Below are positions 12,570-25,239 of a stretch of 64,000 bases of DNA, one piece after another. Where the stretch lies: NCBI RefSeq assembly GCF_008831285.2, contig NC_045141.1:23834742-23898741 (forward strand), written 5' to 3'. Every line of letters starts with the position of its first letter. The stretch's first letter is position 1. The position numbers were made by a program, and so were the translations under genes. Under the pieces are notes generated by a model. That model was given only the letters and a program-made list of their open reading frames with translations, was not told the DNA's origin and did no database searches. The stretch is from Nymphaea colorata. Lineage: Eukaryota; Streptophyta; Magnoliopsida; Nymphaeales; Nymphaeaceae.

Positions 12570-12710
12570 TAATTTTTTGTTGAGGGTATCTTAGTTTCAA
12601 AATTTTGACACGATTCAAAATATTATTTTTTAAAATTTTTATATATTTTTTTTGAGAAAAATGAAGGGGGGCCACCAGCCCCACCCCGACTTGAGTTTAA
12701 AATTCTGACA
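12570..12710. repeat. Degraded AT-rich dispersed repeat
   Basis: A long AAATTTT-rich core is joined to GGGGGGCCACCAGCCCCACC. A similar combination of a GGGCCCC-type end, an AAAATTTT core and a CTCCACC end occurs at about 47272-47460. This suggests one old transposon family. The boundaries are uncertain. Confidence 0.4.
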
Positions 12711-13915
12711 TGATGGGTAGGGCTTTCGCTGGCCAACGATGTTGGAAAAGCACTAGATTTGAATGGAAGACCGAGAATCTCGAGTTTCAACATAGTGTAA
12801 GTTTTTCGTGCCAAAATTGGGTTAGATTCATGAAACTATGTTCGTGACTGTTCAACAAATTTGTTCCTATTTTAAGGTAAATTCATAGAACATTCACATT
12901 CTTAATGCCAAACTGCCCCATAAGGTGCCATTATAGGTGAATTACATGTTCATGAGAAACGTTTCTTTTTGAATTCAACTAAAATTGTTCATCAAACCGC
13001 AGCATAATGATGAAAAAGGGATGGTTTTAGTTATATATGTATCGGTCTTTTGATCACATGCACATAGGACATGTACCACTTGTCATGCATCGGGGGTTGC
13101 GCATAGTGTGCACTTGTTAAGTGGACCTGTTTTTCCAGATTTTTGGTTTTTTTTTTGTTTGAAAACTATGGACTATATTACAAAATCACCTTTTAAACTT
13201 ATTTCATTTTACAGATTAATCCAGTTTCTTTTGTTCACTTTAATAAGGCCCCAAGATTCATAATTCCCAAATAATCGTCGGTGGTGAGGGGGCACACATA
13301 AGAAAGATAATTTACACAACCGTCTTAGTCGGAAACTACAGTCAATGCTTAACAATGATTAAATTAATAGAGCTCCATGCGCAACACGGGAGAAGAACAT
13401 GTTAACCTTGGAATCCTAAAGAATTATCTTTTCCCAAATTTTCATTTGTCAATATGGATCTGGATCCATTAGTTTATATCATTTCCGTCCACCTAAAACC
13501 TTTTGAATTCGAAGATGGTACTGTGTGGCAAATCAAATTGGAGATGCGTGGGCCACTATGTCTCCACCTTTGTAAAATGGAATGTGGTTTTCCCATTTAA
13601 CAATGGTAATTGACGTGGATCATTTATACCTGTCGATATATATCCATGGTGTATTTGGGAACACTATCAATTAATGGGTCCGATTTGATTTCGACATTGA
13701 TTGATTTCAGACCCAATAGAATCTACAACACTTAAAGATCAGATATAAATGAAACTTGATTGTAGACATGAGATATCTAAGACAGCTGGTAAGACTTGCT
13801 TTACAGGAAATTAGCTTTGCATGTTATTTGGATTTGGATCGTGGATTTTGTCAGTTTCTAATAGACTAGATTAGGTTTAGATCTGACCTATGTTGTGTTT
13901 TACTATCACGGATCT

Positions 13916-13973
13916 GCTCAACCAAACATAGAAGTTGCTTCTTAGCTCAACCAAACATAGAAGTTGCTTCTTA
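13916..13973. repeat. Perfect 29-bp tandem duplication
   Basis: The 29-base unit beginning GCTCAACCAAACATAG occurs twice with no spacer and no mismatch (13916-13944 and 13945-13973). Perfect identity points to a recent duplication or to an assembly or replication-slippage product. Confidence 0.95.
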
Positions 13974-15219
13974 GACAAGAGGGTCCACTTTCTCGTATCT
14001 TAATGGGATCCAACCACAATTGATTGAGGTGCTACTTGCCACACAACTTGATGAAAACCTGCACATATAAGTGCATCTGCACGCACTCACACACATAAAT
14101 AGAAGAGAGGGGGAGTAAAAAAAAAAAGAATCAAGCAATAGTTACTGAAAAAGAATGAATGTTGTAAACATCGATATGGGCACCGTATTATTTGATTCAG
14201 TCGGTTCGGCTATTACCAGCTTATAAAAGTGGAAAAATATTTTTTCTAATGTTAGTTTATTTATATACAGTCAATACAAGCATTATAACAACTGACATTT
14301 GAAATTGTCACTGATATGATCTATAGACAATGGTGTTGACAACATTGACTATGATTATCCAACTTAACCTGCCCTACAATACCCGCATCTTTGAACTTAG
14401 AAACAAACCATTTACTTTTACATAAGAATCGCGTTACAAGGAAAAGTTCTCCAAAAGCTTGGAAACAGATCTTGACAAAAAGGAGCTGTAAAGATAAGAG
14501 CAAAAGGCATCTATTCAAGTTGATTGACGACGCTTCTTGGGATTGGAGGGGTGAAATTTTATACATAAAATAGCAAAAACTCAGTTTCTTGGGAGATCTG
14601 CGTGTTTTTTTTTTCAAACGAAGAAACATCGTCTTGCATATTCTGTTTTCCGAAGAAAAGAAAGCAGATGTAAAGACGACCAAGTCCGGGGCTCTTGGTT
14701 CGCGTAACCCCATTTTATGGGGCCAGGGACGAACATTGACGGCCACCTTCTTGGGGACAGAAAGTCCCTTGTTTGGTCGCCGTTTATTCAGACGGATCGT
14801 CGTCGGCGAAGATTAATTGCCGGTGCAACCACCGTTGCCTGGCCAACGTGGAAGCACATGATTCGCACGAACGTTTTAGGGCAAATTCATTATGCGAGTG
14901 GCACTTCGGAGTTGGGATTGGTTATCCAGAAACCTTGCTCTCTTCTCTGTTTCTCGTTTCCGGGTGAAAACGAATTACCGACACTGGCTGGGTCCCCCCC
15001 CATCCTTCCCTCTGCTAAAATGGACTTTTATGGACAAGAAGACTGAACCTTTGATGTTTACCATTTGTTCATAGCTTACCACTTGTTCATCTCTCTCTCT
15101 CTCTCTGTGAAGTGAGAATCCTTGCCGCTGATAATGAGGTAAAGAGGGTCTATCTGCATAGCTGGTCACCAGCTCTCTCTGCCTGTGCATTTCTTGACTA
15201 CTAGAACATTTTTGAGAAG

Positions 15220-18200
15220 ATGGTGGCGGTTGGGTTCAAGCATCTTCCTGCGTTTCCCTTAGTGTTGGCTCCCCTGCTGCTCCTGGTTGGCGTGTGCTCA
15301 GCTTTGGATCCATTTGCTTTCTACAACTGGGATGTCTCCTACATCACAGCTGCTCCTCTGGGCGTTGAGCAACAGGTCTCTTTCTCTCTCTCTCTCTCTC
15401 TACCAAATGATGGCTACTTGCTGAATGTAGAGATGTTTAATGGGCAGTCATGGAAATGTGGGTTCGATTTGGTAGGTAGTTATGTCCAGCGTGTACATTG
15501 TGTTTAGAACTTCACTGCTTAGCTCAACGGTTCCTCAAATGTAGCAGATCCGGCAACGTGTATCGTATTTTCACCATTTTTCCTGAAGATGGACTAGCTG
15601 TATGGTTGAGCTGTCGTCTTTCTCTGTTTTGGCCTTGGGAGGTCTATCCAATAAAAGTATCGCCCACAGGATTTAGCAATGCCGTCCTTGAAGGAAGAGG
15701 AAGTCCTTAGATCCCAGAGTGCATGACAAGGCTGATTCCTTTTCAATTACAAAAGAGTCTAATGAGGTTTAGCAAGTGGTTGAGTGAACCAGATTATCTA
15801 GCGGAGCATTCAACTGTCGAATGGAATGAAATCCCATGTTTAATGTTATCCTACTTTTTCTGGATTACTGGACGCGTTCAAGCACCTGCTTGCAGAATCC
15901 ACATTAACCCAACTTTCTGGAGAAAAATGGTTGAATCCGGCACTTCTTAAGGGGGAAGAGCATGATTTCTGTGGTCATCTTTACTAGTTGGTTTTCCTCT
16001 TTTCATGATATTCTTGGCTCTGTTACAGGGAAATCGAGAATGGGATTTATGTGCGACTTAGTTATTTTAGGACCTTATGTGTTATCCTTTTTTCCCTTTT
16101 TGTTGGATGGTGGTGGTGGTTGGACGGACACTAAACAAGCATGCTCATAAAGCACCGCATCTTTTGCCATTGAATATGTATTTTCTCTTTGTAGTCCCCA
16201 GAAAGGGTTCTTTCTTTCTTCCACAGGCAAACTGGAGATTATTGTTGTCAGCCCTTCTGATCCAACCAACACATGATTTGCGAATAGAATCTACCCACAA
16301 TAATGTAAAACAGCTAGCTTTATCTAGGATAAACGGAAATAGAAAAACAGTAAAGTCAGTCAAAAGAAATATGAGAAGAGCAATGGTAACTTCATTCTCC
16401 AACTCTGAACTCTAATTGCTGTGCGTAACTCATCCATATATAGAAGAGGGAAAACAAGATAATGGTAACAGGGATGCATCTGTCTGAGCAGGTGAACTTT
16501 GGATCAGCTCTTCCGTCACATTATATTGTCAAATGGTATTTCGCCTTTTCATCATTGATTTTGCTTTAGTTATGGTGCATCTTTAAGTAGAAATGAAGAT
16601 GATCTCGATGTCCCATAATGTACTTCGTCAGTTTGCATCTAATGCATACTGTCACAACACGACCTATCAGGCCCTTTGATTCTGAAGCCAAGTGTGTCCA
16701 AGTGATGTGTTCTAACGAGGGAGTAATGTCAATCTATTGAGTTTCGTCGAGAACATAAGCAATATAACTGTTCCCAGTCCTGAAAAATTTCATTATTTTA
16801 AGTATCTTAAATCATTTGGGAAACTAATTTTATGTGCACGCAATACTTGCATAGGTACTTGTCACTCCCATAAGTTTCTTATGCAGTTGGAATGGTATAA
16901 AATCAAGCAACACACTCCAGTTTCTTATTGAGATGTCTTTGTTTTACACATACATGCAAATACGGAATGGTTCCGGACACATATGCAGAAGGGAGACATT
17001 GACACCTTATGCAGTGTCATGCTTGAGCCTCACGATGGTTAGAATATCGCATGCAGGTGATTGCAATCAACGGAAAGTTTCCTGGTCCTATCGTCAATGT
17101 GACTACAAACTACAATGTTGTGATTAATGTCAACAACAACTTGGACGAGCCTTTGTTAATTACTTGGTATGTTCTATGGGAATTATTTTACCTCATATTT
17201 TATATGTTTCTTATTGTTTGGCAATACGTATGGTTGTAAAACATTTGCACTCTTGTTATGCTGCCTCCTCTCCTACTGAGCCAGGTCTGGAATACAACAA
17301 AGGCGAAATTCATGGCAAGATGGTGTATCGGGCACTACCTGTCCAATTCCTCCATCTTGGAACTGGACATATCAGTTCCAGGTTAAGGATCAAATTGGGA
17401 GCTTTTATTACTTCCCAAGTACAACTTTCCAGAGAGCTGCAGGTGGCTACGGTGGTTTTACTATAAATAATCGAGTCTTTGTTCCCGTGCCTTTTGGAAC
17501 GCCGGATGGGGACATAACTATTTTCATATCTGACTGGTATAACAAAACCATACGGTGAGTTCTTGCCATTGAAGTTCTATGTTCATGGTTAAAAAAAAAT
17601 CTCTGAGCTTCTTGCTTTCGTATGATCTTAAGGATCTAAGAAAAATGCTCGATGATGGGAAAGAACTTGGAATGCCAGATGGAGTTATTATCAATGGAAA
17701 AGGCCCTTATCGTTACAATCAGACCCTTGTTCCTGCAGGCATTGAGTATGAAACTATAAATGTTAAACCAGGTAAAAACACTGGGAAAAATACTCAATTT
17801 CTTTAGAGTTGGTTAGGCCGTTTCTTCTTTTGTTTATATCCCTGCCATTTTTCTTTGGTCATGATGCAGGCAAAACATATCGCCTTCGAGTTCACAATGT
17901 TGGCATCTCAACTAGCCTGAACTTCAGAATCCAGAACCATTTCCTGAATCTTGTGGAGACAGAAGGATCATACACAAGCCAACAAAATTATACAAGCTTA
18001 GATATTCATGTAGGCCAGTCTTATTCATTCTTGGTGACCATGGATCAAAATGCCAGTAGTGATTACTACATTGTAGCAAGTGCCCGGTTTGTAAACACGA
18101 CTGTCTGGCAAAGGGTTACTGGTGTAGCAGTTTTGCATTATTCCAACTCCAAGGGTCCTGCAAAAGGCCCTCTGCCAAGCGCTCCTGATGACGTTTATGA

Positions 18201-19353
18201 TAAAACCTACTCAATGAACCAGGCCAGATCGATCAGGTTTGCAATTTAATCTTTAACACTATTACATTGTAAACTGTAAGTGTGCTCTCTGAATGTGCTT
18301 GCTTTGTGTTATTGATAGATGGAATGTTACAGCTAGTGCTGCCCGTCCAAACCCTCAGGGTTCGTTCAGATATGGCTCAATTAATGTAACCCAACTCTAT
18401 GTTCTGAAGAATGAGCCACCAGCCATTATCAAGGGAAAGCACCGGGCAACCCTTAATGGTCTTTCATATGTTTCTCCTGCAACCCCTTTGAGGCTGGCTG
18501 ATCAATACAAGATAAAGGGATTATACACCCTTGACTTTCCAACCAAGCCTAGGACTGGGGCCCCATAATGGCGACATCTCTAATCAATGGCACTTATAGA
18601 GGATTTATGGAAATTATACTACAAAACAATGATACTTCAGTTCAAAGCTATCACTTGGATGGCTATGCCTTTTTTGTGGCTGGGTAAGATACCATTTAAC
18701 TTGTCCCTTCTTTTCTGCTGCTTATTTTTCCCTGTTTTCTCTTAAAATCCTGACAGTACAAAGTATATTAGTTGTCCATGGAATTAACTATTGTAACAAA
18801 TGAAACTGCAGAATGGATTTTGGTGAGTGGACAGAGAACAGCAGAGGGACCTATAACAAATGGGATGGAGTTGCTCGCTGCACTGTGCAGGTAGGGAAGA
18901 AAATCTATCATTTGCTTTTCGCATGTTGTCGCAGCAATTTATTTTTTGCTGTTGGAGCAGGTCTTTCCTGGAGCATGGACTGCAATTTTGATTTCACTAG
19001 ACAATGTGGGGATATGGAACCTTCGTGCGGAGAACCTGGATTCGTGGTATCGTGGGCAGGAAGTGTACATAAGAGTTGTGAACCCAGAGGCGAACAACAA
19101 AACGGAGCTGCCAATGCCAGACAACGTTCTGTACTGCGGTGCTCTATCCCATCTGCAAACGTAAGTATATGAAGTATAGAGCTTCAGATAAACTGTCCAT
19201 ATTTTCTACCATTATATCGATCAATGGTCTGATATAGCTTGGTTTTTGTTCAGGCCACAAGCACACAAATCAGCTGGGACTGCGGTCGCTCCTAGCGCCA
19301 CACTGCTAGCTTCATTCCTGCTCTTTGTTGGTGTCGCTGTCCTCTTTGTGTGA
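15220..19353 (+). CDS. SKU5-similar (SKS) cupredoxin-like, GPI-anchored protein; one-base frameshift in exon 6
   Basis: Nine exons: 15220-15375, 17057-17166, 17285-17554, 17641-17771, 17870-18236, 18319-18683, 18812-18890, 18961-19160 and 19254-19353. All introns are GT-AG. The summed length, 1778 nt, is one short of 593 codons. It matches SKU5/SKS proteins throughout: signal peptide (1-28), DPFAFYNWDVSYITAAPLG, INGKFPGPIVNV, IPPSWNWTYQFQVKDQIGSF, ELGMPDGVIINGKGPYRY, TSLNFRIQ, YSFLVTMDQNASSDYYIVAS, MDFGEWTENSRGTYNKWDGV and ENLDSWYRGQEVYIRVVNPE. The tail is hydrophobic, as for a GPI anchor. The family resembles multicopper oxidases but lacks most copper ligands, and acts at the plasma membrane and wall in directional growth. 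At about 18565 the frame shifts: exon 6 reads to TAA (18566-18568) after 427 codons, and the matching frame resumes at 18568. The GGGGCCCC run there makes a missed base in the assembly likely. Otherwise the product is truncated and loses most of the third domain. Confidence 0.9.
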
Positions 19354-22300
19354 ACATAAAACATGAAAATGAACCCATGTTTCTCTTTCTTGTTTTCCTT
19401 ATTTAATTTTTTCCTTTAAATTTTGATTTTGATTGTTGGTGGTTGAGCATTGGGGTGAGGAAGAATGTAATTTTATTTGTCTATGAATGTGTGTCTATTG
19501 ATGTCCCCATTTGTTCACTCTTTATCCTAGCTCTGCCTTTTTTCAATTTATTCATCTATTTCTTCCAGTAATTTATACAGCAGTCACTCACAATCGCCAC
19601 CAAGATGAAGCAGCCACGACTTGAACTAACTCTCTTTTGTTGATGATCACATTTTCTTTCTTTTTATTTATCTTCATGCAATACGATTTAGGTTTTATTA
19701 GTTGTAAGTGCATTCTTTGTGCTCCCACGCTCTTGCTTTTGCCTGTTGCAGCTTGAACTGGAACGCCGTTGTTCGTTCTCGGCTCAGCATGAATAAATTT
19801 CTGCTCGGCTATAGCCTCATCATTCCTTTATACTCGAGCTTTTGCTTTCGATGCACATAATACGGGTATTAGCTTCTGAGTTTATGTCAAGTGGTTAGGT
19901 GCAATTGCTGAGGGAAATTAACTTGGTAGAGCCATGTCGTTAGCCCCTGATCTTTAATCAATGTTGTATCATTAATCTGTATACCTCTCCGACGCGCTTT
20001 CATTCTCAAGCCCTGTGCTGCAGATGATTTATTTCCTGAGAAAGCTGTTTATAGAACACAATGGTGAGACCAACTTTTACAATCCAAATGGTATTTGGGA
20101 TTGAGGAACAAACACACAAATGCTGATCGGTTTTGTAGTTGGCATTTGGACAAAATGTTCATCGTACCTCCATGTTCTTACAGCAATCGAGATAATAGCG
20201 AACAGTTCGATGGAAGAAAGCAGAGGCGAAGCTCAGTGACTTCGTTAACTTCACGGCTTGTGGAGTCCCCAGGTCGGACAAATTCACATTGCGCGGTTCT
20301 TAATGGGGAGAGTTGGGCTTTCTGCCTTTTATCGATCCAAAGAAACAATGGTGATGCTGACAAGATGCACGGGTAAAAGGAAAACTTAGAGAAAAAACAG
20401 ATGAATAATGTGGATCCCTATAGTCTCTGTCCTCCTCATTGAGATGTGTAACACCTTTGAAGTTTAGTTATATATCGAAAATTGTAAGGGATCTTTAGGA
20501 GCTTTATAAAGGGGGAGGTAAGATGATTGTCTTAGTTTTTAACCTTTTTGAGGTTGGAGTCGGGGTTGGGATCCACCAAACCAGGGGCTCGAGTCCAAGA
20601 GTGAGTCGAATTGTTACAGATCTCATCTATAAGAGAAACAAAAATAAAAATGTGTCAACCATGTCTTGCATCGAATCGACCCATTGACCGAAATGATGGG
20701 GCGATGCTGGACTTGAAATTTTGGACTTGAAATTTTTGTTTCTTTCTGAAATTCTAGTTAAGCTAAATTACTTTTAATATTTTTTAAACAATTTTAAATC
20801 AATTAGTTCGGCTGAAGAGACAGCTTGATCTTCAATTAGCCTTCCATTTCCATTTATTACCTAACTTAAATCTGTTATTTTAAATTTTCTAACAACGTTT
20901 CTTTTTAATTAGTTAGAGTGTTATTTATAGATTCGTTGACCCAAAATAAAGGTGGCAGAGTTCACGGATTCACGTGCCTTTCACTGACTCGCTCTATTTT
21001 TTAATCGAATTTGTATAAGAAAGCTCTCAAGGCTTCGTAGGCCAACATAAGCACACTTAAGTTTGGATTTTCTTTCATTAATTATAAAAAGGTAAACTTT
21101 TTGTGGTTCTTTCAGTACAAAATTAAGTTTTCGTTTCTAAACATCGGTTTAGAGACAGAGCTAATAGGCATGAACCAATAAACCAAAAGATGAGAGAATT
21201 ACTGTACGTATTAAGTGATGAAAAAATATTGGATTGACAGATGATTAATTCAGAAAGGCTTGACTGTTCGGGCCAAGCACATGGATTTTCAGATTTTGTG
21301 AAGGGTATTTTTGTCATTTTATAATTCACATAAACTTTACTGTGGGAGAACAAAATGATTTTTCTCACCTGCAATTTGCATTTCATTAAAGTTTTCATCT
21401 AAATATGTGCTGGCCTTTCTGCAGAAAACAGAAAACCAACAAAAGTATATTCAATTACGAGCAGACATGAATATAATGCGCGTACAGAGCTAGTGGTCCA
21501 AAGAGAGCGATGATTCCAATACCATCCGGAGAAAAAACTTTATACAAACTTGGAAAAATTTTACCTACTTTTGGCATCTCCATAACCAATATTCTTGTGC
21601 ACATATGCGTATGTATATATATATTATACGATAAAATTTGCAGATCCAGTTGTCTGGATTGTGGTCCAACTGATATGATACTTGGGTTCGGTGAGAACCA
21701 CATGCAGTGCAACTCCAGAGTCTGCTCGATTTAAATATTCTGAATTATGAAGAAGGTTTGTCCTTTTGCTAATCACTTCCTGTAGGCTCTCTTTTTCCTA
21801 GTCAAGATAAACATCAACAATACTCATCAAAAGGTCCTTTAGATGATGAAAGAAGCACAACCAATCTGAAGTCCAAGAATTCAAACTTGTCAAGCAAGCC
21901 CTGTAACTTTTTCAGTTTCTTGGCTATGAGCAACCTTGTAACCTGTTGGTGAAAATCTTACAGGAGAAACAACCATGTGATGGGGAAAAAAGTTAATAAT
22001 GAAGCTCATGATTTGCCTATATATTCATCCATATTCATTCCTCCTTTTTTTTATTAATGGTACTTGTGTTGCTTAGTGAAAGAAAAAACATCTCGAATGG
22101 ACAAATTTAATTCAAGCACTAATTTAGAACATGGAAGTAAAAAGGCAAAAAGAAACGAACTTGTCAATGACAGTAAGCTATGGATATGTAGACCTGTGAA
22201 ATCCCCTGCAAGTCAAAAATGAGTTTTCTGTGACTGCTTAAAATATTTTCTTCCGGTGAAACAAGTCAAAAACGAATTCAAGGAAGGCCCAAAAAGTAAA

Positions 22301-25239
22301 GATTCTTCAAGTTCATACATTTCACCCCACTTTGAATTTTGGTCGAAAAGAAGAGAGTAAGGGACGACAATGAATAAGGAATCAAGGACGCCCATCAAAG
22401 CAATGAAACCTGTCCATGCCAGGCATTTTTTTTCAGACTGCCAATTCTCTCAGTACTAGCATAGCCAACAATAAAGAATATACAGTAATATTAGGTTGAG
22501 AGGCGAGGTGTATTTAATATGGTTTAAGAGATCTTTTCTCTCTCTCTCCCCTCCCCAATGGATGGTAGACAGTAGGTGCAGGAAGCAATGAAAGACACGA
22601 ACTAAAAATTGGTTTTAGATATGTTAAAGGATCATTCACATCCGTAATGTTAAGATCAATACTCCTCAATACCATTAAGATCGCACCTTCTATGCGATTA
22701 CTACATGCCACCATCCAATCAAATCGATACCGCTGCCAGAGTTCCAATCTTGATTTAGATAACTGTTATTATAACAATGGTGATAAATGATCACTTAATG
22801 TAACATTATTAAGCAGGAGGTGTGTAAGGTGAGGCACATAACAACCACAGGGGACAAGTGATTGGACCCCAGCGGTTGGTGCTCAAAAGTTTTTTGAACA
22901 GCAAAAGTCGAGGGACATTATAAAGGAGCACAGCACTGAAAGGACAGGTTTTGGTTGCGTCGTAATCAATGGGTTGGATTGGCTTTGAAGGCCTTTTTTT
23001 TTTGTGTCTTGAAATTGAACTTGTTCAGAACGAAGGGGTTGAATGGGATGTTTTTGTTCTAGTGTTCTTCCAGCTAACTGGACCCCACTCTTTTGGTATG
23101 CATGCCGACTGTTTTTTATCAATAAATTCAGGATAATCCCGCAGTTTTATTCAATTTTAGCCTTATGAAAGGAGGAGGAAGATGAACTTTGAATAAGGTA
23201 CCCAAGTGAGCCTAAGTCCCTTCTCCTTCTACTCCGAGAGTTTAAGACTGCTTCAGGACCTAGAAGAAATCTCACCATTGTGGTACGCCCGCCAGGATAA
23301 TTATGCAGTCCTGTTATCACTTCCCATCTCCAACTTGAAAGAAAATGACTTTAAAATCTTGTTGTGTTTCACCAGTATGTAAGGAATCAAACAATTGTTG
23401 CAATGAGCTGCCCATTTGTTTTTCTAGATTTACCTGAGTTTTTCTGTAGGAATATTTAGTTTATTTTTTCTAAGTCCAATTATTGGATGATTTGAAAACA
23501 AATATTCGAGTAAATGGGATCAATTGGTTCAATAATTGCATTTGGGTAGTCAAAAAGAAAATGAGAGCCATTAAAGGGTTGTTCTGCTGATGCAGTTTTT
23601 TCCCTTGGGAGAGAAAGTTTTTGTTTGTGTTCAACATTTTTTGGAATACCACAGATAAATGAGCTTAACATGTTCTCAAGTTTTTGGGAAAGTTTCTCAC
23701 TTTTCCTAACAATAGTCAGACAAGAACCTACCATTCTCATCTTCCCAAAATCCGAGTTGAAAGATTAGTTAGGTCGAACAAAACTAAAATATACCAATTA
23801 TTTTCAACAAAAAAAATATATAACATTTCCCATGCTCCAAAGTGTAGAAAAAAAAAAAAAACGAAGTGATGAGATTTACTCTAAGCCAGAAAACTAGATG
23901 GCAGTTTTCTTTTCTCCTTTGAAGCTGGGGGGTCCGATCCAAAATGGAGTGACATGGGCATGACCTCATCTCTGGGAAATTAGATCGTTCTATCCCGGTG
24001 GATGGACACGTTGTTTGGATATATATTGGGGGGTCCCAGACTCGATAGTCAATGGTTTATAGTTTCTTCTTCAAAATTTAATATTGTTTAATAAAAAAGT
24101 AGTCGAGATTTTTTTAGAAAAAATAATTTTTTCGTTCGCTACAAAATCAAAAGGTCCGTCCCTATTGTCTTCAAGAAGAGATCTAGCTTTAAGAATGCGA
24201 ACCAAATCAGCCAGAGTTGAAACGAGACAAATGATGAGAGATGTTATTCTCAAATTAACATGAGTTTCCTTAGGTCCAGAAGCATTCCTAAACTTAAGAA
24301 TTTAGAAATGGAATATAGAAATGGAGGGAGGAGCTTCGGTTTCTTGGAGATATCTTTTCTGGGTTATTTACTCGAAAATGTGTTTTTGTCATGCCTACCC
24401 AAGCATAAATTTTTTTTGCAGGTTTCGTTATAAGATCATTTATACCGAACCAGGTTTTCATAAAATCCATTGTTCAAGGCGTCCTCTAAACGCTACCTAG
24501 GGCGCTGCAAACTACTGGAAGAGAACATCTTGTGTCCATGGGGGGCTTGAATTGAAAAGAGAACCATAAGCAGCGACACAACACTGAGCTCAGGTTGCAG
24601 AAACCTTAATAAACGATCTTGTGATGATACTTCGTTGGCTCGCGAATGGCAATTGTAAGCGACGGCTTATGAAACTCGTTGATTACTTACTGGCCCAGGG
24701 CAGAAAATCAAACCATGAGGGTAAAAAGTCCAGAAGGCTTACCGAAGAGAAAATTAGAAATAATAAAACGGAATCTCCTTTTGGAAATAGAAATGGTGAA
24801 AATTGAAAGCCATGGTTTTGCATTGAAAGACGATTCTTCTCTTCGTGAGATCGTCAAGAAAGCATGTAAGGGTAAAGACAAATTCTTCCCCATAAAGGAG
24901 TTTTCCACACTCCAAACCAGACCTCACCTTCCCTTTTCTCTCCCCAACTCGGACTAATCGACAAAAATTTCTCCATCGCTTTTCCGTTAAAACTTCAGGC
25001 AGGATATTGCATTCTGCCAAATCTTCCTTTTTCTTCTTCATGGGAAGAGGAAGAGTCCTAAATTTGGGTCTTTTTGATGGTTGTAGCGCATAAGAGAGTC
25101 GTCATTGCACCGACCGCTCAAGGCAAGAAACGAAGAGAAAAATAGAGAAGAAGCAGAGAAATGCCAGAGTTAAACTGTTTGCCTTAGTTGGTGTTCCAGT
25201 TTTTTTGCTTTGTAGCCACTTCAAGCCTTCTAGTAGAAG
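19354..25239. other. Intergenic between the SKU5-like and DUF641 genes
   Basis: The first 200 bases are presumably the 3' UTR of the SKU5-like gene. The rest is AT-rich with short unrelated open frames, one solo LTR (20447-20618) and poly-A/poly-T runs. No other gene, RNA gene or transposon domain was recognised. The last 200 bases before 25240 are presumably promoter and leader of the DUF641 gene, but no TATA box stands out. Confidence 0.6.
20447..20618 (+). mobile_element. Solo LTR, 172 bp, TGTAACA...TGTTACA ends
   Basis: The element begins TGTAACACC and ends TTGTTACA, giving the TG...CA termini and short inverted ends of a retrotransposon LTR. It holds the words AGCTTTATAAAGGG (a TATA-like core), GGTTGGGATCC and GAGTCCAAGAGTG. 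All recur in the tandem copies at 60687-61038, showing it is a dispersed family. No internal domain or second LTR lies nearby. The small size fits a TRIM-type non-autonomous element. The orientation is inferred from the TATA core. Confidence 0.75.

Larger units (their letters stand above)
10353..15219. other. Intergenic between the NAC and SKU5-like genes
   Basis: No open frame above 141 codons is present and none resembles a protein family. It contains a possible SINE fragment (about 10920-10985), a degraded AT-rich repeat (about 12570-12710), a perfect 29-bp tandem duplication (13916-13973) and, just before 15220, a CT-rich leader of the next gene. Nothing else was recognised. Confidence 0.6.

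Noticed and set aside
14321-14746. 141-codon minus-strand frame
   Set aside because: No signature, no conserved blocks, and overlapping frames on the other strand; most likely chance.
15376-15507. Open frame continuing past exon 1 of the SKU5-like gene
   Set aside because: It is read-through into intron 1 (the CT repeat gives SLSLSL). The family sequence resumes at 17057 with VIAINGKFPGP.
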